This document shows positions 1-5,891 of a stretch of DNA of 5,891 bases, one piece after another. The notes under the pieces were generated by a model that was given only the letters and a program-made list of their open reading frames with translations, was not told where the DNA came from and made no database searches. Each line of letters starts with the position of its first letter. Positions within the stretch are counted from its first letter, which is position 1. A program made the position numbers and the translations under genes. Location: the NCBI GenBank assembly GCA_012518155.1, contig JAAYTC010000217.1:1-5891 (forward strand), given 5' to 3'. Source of the DNA: Bacteroidales bacterium (lineage in GTDB: Bacteria; Bacteroidota; Bacteroidia; Bacteroidales; Dysgonomonadaceae).

Positions 1-1656
1 GAACGAGAAGGTGGCTCCGAAGCCGTTGTGATTAATTTTTTTGCGGAAACGATCCAGCACGTACTGGCCATCAACCAGCATAGGCTCGTTGGCCGTCACC
101 GTTTGGAAGTAGTGTTTGTAGAACAAGTTTGTTCGCAACCGTCCCGAAAACGAGGTGTTCTCGTAGGTGAGCGAAGCGATATTTTTTTGCAGATCCCGCG
201 TGTTGGCTAACGCTTGCAGCGCGGCCGGTTGGAACTCGTCCGATACCTTCCTGCGGAAATCATTGAACATGTAATTGGCATGAAGCGAGTGGTTCTCGTT
301 AAACTGGTAGCGTAGGCTGCCCCGCACCATGGTCGCGTAATCCTTGTCGATCGCCGCGGTTTTCCGCCCTCCTCCTTCGGCCCCAATTTCTCCCGCGGAG
401 TAGTAGTAGATGTACTCCCCATCTTTTATAATGGGCCCCAGCCAGTCGTGCTGAATGCCCACCGTGTCGATGATCTGGCGGTTGAGGATGGAGTAGCTCC
501 CGTCCACTCGCAGTGACAAGCCATCCAACAAAAAGTCGTCCTTGCTGTAATCGATGGTAAACACGTCCGATGCCCTCCGGTTGTGCCGATCACCGTACAC
601 CACCTGCATGGTGGCCCCGTTCTGTATCTCGTTGTACGACTCGGATAGCACGGCGCCCACCAGAAACTGATCGGCCCACCACACGTCCGTGAAGCCGATA
701 TTGAACTTCCCCCCGAGGGAGCGGTACGTGTCGTGAAAGCGAGTCACTCGTTTTCCTTGGGAGTCGATCTTTTGCCATGTATCGGTATCGGTAAACCGGA
801 TATCCTTGCCCCAGACCTTGTAATTATTGTCGCTATAGTTATAAAAAGCGGAGGCATCCACCGTGAAGCCGTTATTCCAGCGGTAACTTCCCGCCGCGTT
901 CCATTGATGGGTATTGAACGATCCCGCGGAGTAAGAGGTGGTCAGCGACTTGTTTCTTCGTTGCTTCAGGATGATGTTGATGGCACCCCCCAGGGCATCT
1001 TCGGAAAGGTAGCCGGGCACCACCCCCTTATACACTTCAATACGCTCGATGAGCGCGGAGGGGATGCTGCTCAACGAGAACGAGGGGCCGTAATTGGATG
1101 CCGGCACCCCGTCGATAAATATCTTGATGGAATTCCCTGATAAGCCGTTGATATTGTAGTTCACCTTCGACCCCATGCCACCGTCTTGGCGGATACGAAC
1201 ACCCGCCGTGCGGTCGAGTATCTCGTTCACCTGTACCGATTGTAACGCGATCTGCCGTGTTTCGATCACGTTCACGGCAAACCCTCTCTTCTCCAGTGCC
1301 TGCGCCATATTACCGGTCACTACCACATCCGATAGCATAACGGCGTTCTCCCTCAGCACCGCATCGGCAACATTCTTCTCTCCCTCCTTTACTACCACGT
1401 TCAGATGAACAGTTTCGTAGTTCAGATGCGAAATAACAAAATCGTATTCACCGGAAGGAAGATCAAGAATATACTCTCCCTTTTCGTTGGTGATTGCCCC
1501 AAGGGCAGCTTCCGTGACGTACACCGCGGCAAACTCTACGGGTTCCCCTTTTTCGGAGCGCACAGTGCCTTCCACGGTAATATTTATACCGTAAGCAATC
1601 CCGAACAGACTATATATGATGAAAAAGAATAAAGAAAAAGTGAATTTTCTATTCAT
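1..1656 (-). CDS. TonB-dependent outer-membrane receptor, 3' end outside window
   Basis: The protein is a ligand-gated outer-membrane channel powered by TonB-ExbBD; the ligand cannot be read from the sequence. One frame stays open from the ATG at 1656 to the left edge (552 residues seen), so the gene is cut by the window, not broken. Order of parts, numbered from that ATG: signal peptide 1-23 (MNRK, hydrophobic core, probable cleavage after Ala-Tyr-Gly); carboxypeptidase-regulatory-like beta-sandwich about 28-103; DVVVTG at 110-115, in the TonB-box/linker position; plug about 120-231, with ILDRTAGVRIR, NINGLSG, IFIDGVP, IERIEVYKG and GGAINIILK; then the start of the barrel, rich in aromatic and polar strands. 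An in-frame ATG at 1668 would add MSLV; 1656 is preferred because it gives the usual short basic n-region. The plug lacks an obvious SusC-type context, and no SusD-like gene is in view. The gene has its own predicted promoter and a structured leader. Family assignment is secure; substrate unknown. Confidence 0.95.
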   Translation of the reverse strand, partial: MNRKFTFSLFFFIIYSLFGIAYGINITVEGTVRSEKGEPVEFAAVYVTEAALGAITNEKGEYILDLPSGEYDFVISHLNYETVHLNVVVKEGEKNVADAVLRENAVMLSDVVVTGNMAQALEKRGFAVNVIETRQIALQSVQVNEILDRTAGVRIRQDGGMGSKVNYNINGLSGNSIKIFIDGVPASNYGPSFSLSSIPSALIERIEVYKGVVPGYLSEDALGGAINIILKQRRNKSLTTSYSAGSFNTHQWNAAGSYRWNNGFTVDASAFYNYSDNNYKVWGKDIRFTDTDTWQKIDSQGKRVTRFHDTYRSLGGKFNIGFTDVWWADQFLVGAVLSESYNEIQNGATMQVVYGDRHNRRASDVFTIDYSKDDFLLDGLSLRVDGSYSILNRQIIDTVGIQHDWLGPIIKDGEYIYYYSAGEIGAEGGGRKTAAIDKDYATMVRGSLRYQFNENHSLHANYMFNDFRRKVSDEFQPAALQALANTRDLQKNIASLTYENTSFSGRLRTNLFYKHYFQTVTANEPMLVDGQYVLDRFRKKINHNGFGATFSF

Positions 1657-1685
1657 TACAAGCGACATACTTATAGTTCGCTCAC

Positions 1686-1706
1686 TTAGCGTGAATATCA
1701 CGCTAA
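1686..1706 (-). promoter_or_regulatory. 9-bp-arm inverted repeat in receptor leader
   Basis: The arms TTAGCGTGA (1686-1694) and TCACGCTAA (1698-1706) are exact reverse complements around a 3-base centre, ATA. In RNA this would fold as an 8- to 9-bp stem with a tight loop. It lies inside the predicted 5' leader, 17 bases upstream of the ATG at 1668 and 29 upstream of the ATG at 1656. No run of U follows it, so it is not a canonical terminator. It could be a dimeric regulator's site or an RNA hairpin affecting translation. The regulator is unknown. Confidence 0.6.
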
Positions 1707-1715
1707 AAACAGGTT

Positions 1716-1735
1716 TCAAAACAGTACTGTTTTGA
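1716..1735 (-). promoter_or_regulatory. Perfect 20-bp palindrome in receptor leader
   Basis: The sequence TCAAAACAGTACTGTTTTGA equals its own reverse complement over all 20 bases. It starts about 25-30 bases downstream of the predicted transcription start of the receptor gene and about 10 bases from the next inverted repeat. As DNA it has the symmetry of a homodimeric repressor's operator placed to block the polymerase. As RNA it would give an 8-bp stem with a GUAC loop. It does not match the operators I know for Fur, Zur or LexA. The symmetry is certain; the function is inference. Confidence 0.6.
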
Positions 1736-1766
1736 GAGTTGTTAATAAGCGACTCAATTTAAGGTA

Positions 1767-1797
1767 CAAAGTTACCGCCCTTCCACATTGCCATCAA
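1767..1797 (-). promoter_or_regulatory. Predicted Bacteroidota-type promoter of the TonB receptor
   Basis: On the minus strand, TAACTTTG (1774 down to 1767) matches the -7 consensus TAnnTTTG exactly. A -33 element ATTG (TTG at 1797-1795) lies 20 bases upstream, within the usual spacing for the primary sigma factor of Bacteroides. Transcription would begin near 1760-1762 and give a leader of roughly 100 bases before the receptor start codon. This is a consensus match only, but the position and the fit of both boxes are good. Confidence 0.65.
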
Positions 1798-1920
1798 TAG
1801 CAATAAGTGAGTATTAAGGTAGTCGTTTCGAGCAAGTAGTTACCATTTATAGGTATATCGAATGAAGGATAGATGTAACAAATCGTTAATTATATTATCG
1901 GTCGAGTCGCTACACGGCTC
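1798..1920. other. Intergenic stretch with no recognised element
   Basis: This AT-rich spacer lies between the permease stop codon and the receptor promoter. No open frame of note or RNA gene was seen. A short imperfect inverted repeat (1904-1920) abuts the permease stop codon, but its transcript carries a C-A mismatch and is not followed by a U run, so no intrinsic terminator is called. Confidence 0.5.
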
Positions 1921-3234
1921 TTATTTATAGCGTGTCCATTTTATCATCTCTTTAAAAGAGGGTTTTTTTCCGTACATCAGAATCCCCACGCGATAAATTT
2001 TTGCCGCTAAAATCGATATCAAGATGAAGGTCCCATACAGCAACACGATCGAGAGTAACTTCTCCCATAACGGAATGCCGAAAGGGATTCGCACCATCAT
2101 CACGATCGGGGAGCTAAAAGGGATCAAGGATGCCCAAAAAGCCAACGGCCCATCGGGGTTACCCACGCTGTAGAAACCGGCGAAAAAGGCAAAAACGATG
2201 ATCAGGGTCACAGGCGTCATAAACTGCGTGGTGTCTTCCTCGCTATCCACGGCCGATGCGAACATCGCGAAAATGGCCGCGTACAAAACATAACCACCAA
2301 TAAAGAAAAGTAAAAAATAAAACCCGATCTCCAACCAGTTGATTCCCATCACCGTGCTCATTATTCCTTCCATATCCAACTCGCCCATGTCGGCCGACAT
2401 AACAGCTGCCTGTTCAGGAGAAGCGAGAAATAACGACACCCCACTAAACAGTATGCCTCCCAGTATAGCCCAAATGGCGAGCTGAGTCACCCCCACTAAA
2501 CCGATTCCCACGATTTTTCCAATGAGCAGGTTCACCGGTTTCACCGAGGAGACCATCACTTCCACTACCCGGCTCTTCTTCTCCTCCAATACCGCTTGCA
2601 TCACCATGTTTCCATACATGAGGATAAACATGTAGATAAGGATGGTAAATACCATGCCGATGATCGTGGCAACTTCGGTAGAAGATTCCGATACGGTGCC
2701 GTCGCCACCCATGCGCATGGTTCTGAGTGACACCGGCCCTCTCTCTTCCACGATGGATCGAACCCGTGCGATGGTTTCGCCATCCACGTTGCTGGAAGTG
2801 GATAGATTGTCCAATCGCTGACTGGTGACTTTTTCATTCAACGTGCGAGTAATGAGCGACTGAAGGTCTTGCGGCGACTGTTTCTCCGAGATAAGCGAAA
2901 CTGCCCGTGGATTTTTATTGAGATCATCGGTAATCTGCAAAATGGCGAAGAGATCTCCCCTGCCCAGCCGGGCTTCCGTGTTCTGTTCATCCGGGCCGGC
3001 CACGGTTTCGAAAATATATTGATCGGTCGATTCCAACAAAGGGGCATATATGCCAGTATTATCAATTACCGCCACCCGTTTCTCGCTGCCATCGTTCAAC
3101 GTGGAGAGCCAAAGTGGAACCAGCGAAAGAGTCACCATCAACACGGGCATTAGCAGCGTGAGAATAATAAACGATTTCTTTCGTACCCGGGTGATGTATT
3201 CTCTTTGGATAACTAATCCTAATCTATTCATCAT
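1921..3234 (-). CDS. ABC-2 type transporter permease (NatB-like)
   Basis: This is the 437-residue membrane subunit of the exporter whose ATPase is encoded just upstream. Layout: short cytoplasmic start with basic residues (QREYITRVRKK), first membrane helix about 22-43, large extracytoplasmic domain about 45-185, then a block of about five or six hydrophobic helices (roughly 187-213, 236-265, 301-328, 340-358, 366-382 and 391-413) and a basic tail. The cytoplasmic segment EEKKSRVVEVMVSSVKP (217-233) after the second helix is characteristic of the ABC2_membrane_3 family, as is the YRVGILMYGKKPSF tail. Its ATG directly follows the ATPase TAG with no spacer, which implies translational coupling. 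A second ATG comes next, so the protein may begin at Met1 or Met2. Family members include sodium exporters and drug or peptide exporters; the substrate here is unknown. Length is normal and nothing appears broken. Confidence 0.93.
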   Translation of the reverse strand: MMNRLGLVIQREYITRVRKKSFIILTLLMPVLMVTLSLVPLWLSTLNDGSEKRVAVIDNTGIYAPLLESTDQYIFETVAGPDEQNTEARLGRGDLFAILQITDDLNKNPRAVSLISEKQSPQDLQSLITRTLNEKVTSQRLDNLSTSSNVDGETIARVRSIVEERGPVSLRTMRMGGDGTVSESSTEVATIIGMVFTILIYMFILMYGNMVMQAVLEEKKSRVVEVMVSSVKPVNLLIGKIVGIGLVGVTQLAIWAILGGILFSGVSLFLASPEQAAVMSADMGELDMEGIMSTVMGINWLEIGFYFLLFFIGGYVLYAAIFAMFASAVDSEEDTTQFMTPVTLIIVFAFFAGFYSVGNPDGPLAFWASLIPFSSPIVMMVRIPFGIPLWEKLLSIVLLYGTFILISILAAKIYRVGILMYGKKPSFKEMIKWTRYK

Positions 3235-4134
3235 CTATCGTGTTACGGTTTGAATAAAGACATCGTTCATGGTAGGCAGCTCTTCATCGTAGCTCACCAC
3301 CTCGTAACGATCAAAAATAAGCTTCGCTAGTTCGTTATTTGGTGTATCGTCCGTTTTCTGAAGCCGCAAATCTGCAAATTCGTGATAGGGCTCTATCGAT
3401 AGTACCTGAAACGATGGGTGCTCGAAATCGAAACGATCCCCTACAATCCGAAACTTGAAAATATGGGTCCGATGATCTTTGCGAATATCAAACACTTTTC
3501 CTTGCAGCACTACCTTCGATCGATGAATAAGGGCAATGTTATCGCAAAGCTCTTCAACCGACTCCATGTTATGGGTGGAGAGGATGATGGTTTTCCCTTC
3601 CTCTTTCAAACGCAACATCTCTTTTTTCACGATATCAGTATTCACCGGGTCGAAACCGCTGAATGGTTCGTCAAATATTAACAGATCGGGATTATGTATC
3701 ACCGTGGAAATAAATTGCACCTTTTGTTGCATTCCTTTCGATAGCTCCTCCACTTTCCGGTTATACCAGTCCATTATCTCGAAGCGTTTAAACCAGATCA
3801 TCAATTCTCGATGGGCTTCTTTCTTCGAGAGTCCTCTAAGTTGAGCGAGATACATGGCCTGTTCGCCCACCTTCATTTTCTTGTAAAGGCCTCGCTCTTC
3901 CGGCATGTATCCAATATTGAATACATCTTCTGCCTTCGACAAGCGCCCGTTTATACGCACCTCCCCGCTGTCTGGAGCGGTAATGCGAGTAATCACGCGA
4001 ATGAGCGTTGTTTTGCCTGCACCGTTGGGACCCAACAGGCCATAAACCGTGCCTTCGGGAACTTGGATGCTCACCCTATCCAAAGCCAAGTGATTGGCAT
4101 ATTGCTTTACTACATCGTTAGTTTCTAAATACAT
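3235..4134 (-). CDS. ABC transporter ATP-binding protein (NatA/DUF4162 type)
   Basis: This 299-residue cytoplasmic ATPase hydrolyses ATP to drive the permease encoded immediately downstream. Visible motifs: Walker A GPNGAGKTT (35-43); Q-loop region YMPEERGLY (76-84), where the usual glutamine is Glu; signature LSKGMQQK (131-138); Walker B LLIFDEP (151-157) with catalytic Glu156; D-loop SGFD (159-162); switch histidine His188 in LSTHNME. After about residue 215 comes a C-terminal extension of the DUF4162 kind found in exporters of the NatA type. The PEERG form of the Q-loop is common in that subfamily, so it is not a sign of inactivation. The ATG at 4134 fits the usual N-terminus just before the first beta strand, and a candidate -7 box lies about 30 bases upstream. 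The gene abuts the permease without a gap. Transport direction is inferred as export from family; the substrate is not predictable. Confidence 0.95.
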   Translation of the reverse strand: MYLETNDVVKQYANHLALDRVSIQVPEGTVYGLLGPNGAGKTTLIRVITRITAPDSGEVRINGRLSKAEDVFNIGYMPEERGLYKKMKVGEQAMYLAQLRGLSKKEAHRELMIWFKRFEIMDWYNRKVEELSKGMQQKVQFISTVIHNPDLLIFDEPFSGFDPVNTDIVKKEMLRLKEEGKTIILSTHNMESVEELCDNIALIHRSKVVLQGKVFDIRKDHRTHIFKFRIVGDRFDFEHPSFQVLSIEPYHEFADLRLQKTDDTPNNELAKLIFDRYEVVSYDEELPTMNDVFIQTVTR

Positions 4135-4162
4135 TTCCGAAAATTAAACGATTTTAAGGCTC

Positions 4163-4170
4163 CAAAGATA
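4163..4170 (-). promoter_or_regulatory. Candidate -7 promoter element of the ABC exporter operon
   Basis: On the minus strand, TATCTTTG (4170 down to 4163) matches TAnnTTTG and sits in the 77-bp gap between dnaG and the ATPase gene. It would give a leader of about 20-25 bases. No convincing TTG/TTTG is found 19-21 bases upstream; the nearest TTTG (4210-4207) is too far. The call is therefore tentative, and read-through from dnaG remains possible because no terminator is seen in the gap. Confidence 0.4.
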
Positions 4171-4211
4171 CGAATTAATGGGGGTGCTCCTACATATTGT
4201 GCAGAACAAAC

Positions 4212-5891
4212 TCAATACCTTAACACGATTCTTTCGCCAAGCTCTTTCGAGAGAACCTTTCTGATTTCTTGCAGCTGCTGCAATTCTTGTATGAGCAACA
4301 AGATATCCTTTTGATCACCTGTCTTCATCTTCTCGGTGATTTCCTTGATTTTCTGAAGTACGTACGCGTTTTTTAACTCGGTAGTGGCGCGGGGTACGTA
4401 GCTGTTCAACAAGTTCTCTTCCAGTAATCTCGAATCTTTATCCCCCTCCTCTTCACCCAGTATCTTCGCGTGGATTTTACTCAAGTGATAACGATCGCTT
4501 ATCAGTTCAGTAGCTAACTTGCTTACCTCGGGATCGGGATGCGAGAGAAAATACCTGGCCGAGTCGAAAGCGGCATCGTTCATATGCGTGCACGCCTCCT
4601 CGAACATCTCTTTATAGAGCGGATGTGTCATCTGTATACCATCCCGTTCCAGATCAAAGTGGACGAACTCGGTTACCCCGGGACCAACCTCCACCAACAC
4701 GTTCTCGTGAATCACTTTTCCAGCTTCTCCCCGCTTCCGCTCCTCGTACTTTCGGTATAGTGGAGTATTCCCGTAACGAACCACGTAACGCAAGATCGCC
4801 AGTTCATACGTGTCGTATGGATTTTTGGGAGACGCTTGCAACCGTTTCGTTTGTGCCGAAGAGGGAACGGCCTCCGTCGCCTCCGCTTGCGTTACCGTAC
4901 GCTCGGGCTCTCTCTCCCTTTGCTGCCTCTTTTTCTCGTAGTTCCTCTTGCGTATACGATTGATTTCAGCGATCAATACCCGTTCGTCCATGTTCAGTAG
5001 CAACGAACACTCTTGAATATACACCGATCGTTTGATCGCGTTGGGAATGAGTGCGATACTATCTACCACGTTCGATATCAAGCCGGCACGCTTAATAGGA
5101 TCGCTTCCCACCTGCTCCAGCAGCAGCTCAGTCTTGAACCGGATGAAATCGACTTCATTTTCGCTGATGTAACGATGAAAGCTCTCCGCGTTCTGCTTCT
5201 TGGCAAACGAATCGGGGTCCTCTCCCTCGGGCAGGAGCACCACTTTCACGTTCATCCCGTCTTCCAGCAGCAGGTCAATCCCTCGCAACGCGGCATTAAT
5301 ACCCGCGGTATCCCCGTCGTACAACACCGTGATATTTTCAGAAAAGCGATGGATCGCTCGAATCTGCCCCCCCGTGAGTGCTGTCCCCGAAGAAGCCACC
5401 ACGTTCTCAATACCTGCCTGGTGCATCGACAACACATCGGTATACCCTTCCACCAGAAAGCATTTATCCTGCTTCACGATGGCGCTCTTTGCAAAATAGA
5501 TGCCGTACAGCTCACTGCTTTTGGAGTAGATTTCGCTCTCGGGCGAATTCACGTACTTACCCGTGTTTTCCACTTTCTTGAGGATCCGGCCCCCGAAGGC
5601 TACCACCTTTCCCGACAGCGTGTGGACGGGAAAAATCACCCTCCCTCGGAATCGGTCGTATAAGGGCCTCCCCTGCTCGCCACCCGTGGATAAGCCCGTT
5701 TTAAGGAGGTATTCATCCCTGTAACCCACTTTTCGAGCTTCTACAGAAAGAGCATCCCGTTGCTCGAGGCTATAACCCAACTGGAACTTCTTGATGATAT
5801 CATCCCGGAATCCCCTTTCCCGGAAATAAGAGAGTCCCACCGCCTTTCCTTCCGGATGGGAGTGCAATATTTTAACGAAGTAATCACGCGC
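4212..5891 (-). CDS. dnaG: DNA primase DnaG, 5' end outside window
   Basis: DnaG makes the short RNA primers for lagging-strand synthesis at the replication fork, acting with the replicative helicase DnaB. The last 559 residues are visible. The frame continues open to the right edge (Ala-Arg-Asp-Tyr-Phe upstream of the TTG at 5867), so that TTG is internal and the gene is cut by the window. The missing part would hold the CHC2 zinc-binding domain. In-window numbering from the edge: N-terminal half of the polymerase core about 10-135, with RVIFPV and VAFGGRIL; TOPRIM fold about 143-230, with Glu148 in VEGYTDV, Asp192 and Asp194 in YDGD, and Asp225 and Asp227 in GEDPD, the expected metal-binding acids; a charged Lys/Arg/Gln/Glu linker about 310-350; then a helical C-terminal domain that should bind DnaB, ending in a Gln/Leu/Lys-rich helix. 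All active-site acids seen are intact. Identification is secure. Confidence 0.97.
   Translation of the reverse strand, partial: ARDYFVKILHSHPEGKAVGLSYFRERGFRDDIIKKFQLGYSLEQRDALSVEARKVGYRDEYLLKTGLSTGGEQGRPLYDRFRGRVIFPVHTLSGKVVAFGGRILKKVENTGKYVNSPESEIYSKSSELYGIYFAKSAIVKQDKCFLVEGYTDVLSMHQAGIENVVASSGTALTGGQIRAIHRFSENITVLYDGDTAGINAALRGIDLLLEDGMNVKVVLLPEGEDPDSFAKKQNAESFHRYISENEVDFIRFKTELLLEQVGSDPIKRAGLISNVVDSIALIPNAIKRSVYIQECSLLLNMDERVLIAEINRIRKRNYEKKRQQREREPERTVTQAEATEAVPSSAQTKRLQASPKNPYDTYELAILRYVVRYGNTPLYRKYEERKRGEAGKVIHENVLVEVGPGVTEFVHFDLERDGIQMTHPLYKEMFEEACTHMNDAAFDSARYFLSHPDPEVSKLATELISDRYHLSKIHAKILGEEEGDKDSRLLEENLLNSYVPRATTELKNAYVLQKIKEITEKMKTGDQKDILLLIQELQQLQEIRKVLSKELGERIVLRY

Noticed and set aside
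207..778. Short minus-strand open frames inside the receptor gene
   Set aside because: They are in other frames of the receptor coding sequence, which itself is uninterrupted from 1656 to the left edge.
733..1140. 135-codon plus-strand open frame opposite the receptor gene
   Set aside because: It lies antisense to the plug and early barrel of a clear TonB-dependent receptor whose frame is continuous. Its composition is that of a shadow frame.
1657..1762. Known riboswitch (for example cobalamin) in the receptor leader
   Set aside because: The predicted leader is only about 100 bases and is taken up by two simple hairpins. I see no conserved core of a cobalamin or other riboswitch.
1748..1911. 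Distant 8-bp inverted repeat AGCGACTC / GAGTCGCT
   Set aside because: The copies (1748-1755 and 1904-1911) are 148 bases apart, with no flanking symmetry, duplication or mobile-element signature; chance is a sufficient explanation.
1904..1920. Intrinsic terminator after the permease gene
   Set aside because: The 6-bp inverted repeat has a C-A mismatch in the transcript of the permease strand and is not followed by a U run.
5013..5663. 216-codon plus-strand open frame opposite dnaG
   Set aside because: It is antisense to the TOPRIM region of an unmistakable dnaG. Its translation shows no domain-like pattern, and it has no promoter of the local type.
5865..5867. TTG as the start codon of dnaG
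   Set aside because: The frame remains open upstream to the window edge and encodes residues that fit DnaG, so this codon is internal.
1..5891. CRISPR array, insertion sequence, tRNA or novel defence system
   Set aside because: No spaced direct repeats, transposase-like reading frame, terminal inverted repeats or cloverleaf were found. All four genes belong to common families.

Overview
The window looks like ordinary chromosome from a member of the Bacteroidota, most likely the order Bacteroidales. Three things point there. The outer-membrane receptor has a carboxypeptidase-regulatory-like domain fused ahead of its plug, an arrangement characteristic of this phylum. The DnaG reads like Bacteroidales primases. 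Two intergenic regions carry -7 elements of the form TAnnTTTG, the Bacteroidota housekeeping promoter type, and no strong Shine-Dalgarno sequences are seen. I cannot name the genus from sequence alone.

All four genes lie on the minus strand, so transcription runs from right to left. From the right edge: (1) 4212-5891, the 3' part of dnaG (DNA primase), whose zinc-binding N-terminus lies outside the window; (2) a 77-bp gap with a candidate -7 box; (3) 3235-4134, an ABC-transporter ATPase of the NatA/DUF4162 type; (4) 1921-3234, its NatB/ABC-2 type permease, whose ATG directly follows the ATPase stop codon; (5) a 264-bp intergenic region with a good promoter and two strong inverted repeats in the predicted leader; (6) 1-1656, the 5' part of a TonB-dependent receptor that runs off the left edge.

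The ATPase and permease almost certainly form one exporter and are translated from one message. DnaG primes replication and has no evident functional link to the exporter; the adjacency looks like plain gene order. The receptor has its own promoter and looks like a separate unit that imports an unidentified ligand across the outer membrane.

No mobile element, CRISPR array, tRNA, rRNA or clearly novel multi-gene system is visible. The part most worth a second look is the receptor leader (about 1657-1762). It holds a perfect 20-bp palindrome and a 9-bp-arm inverted repeat in tandem, plus an alternative pairing partner for the first, and I could not assign these to a known operator or riboswitch.
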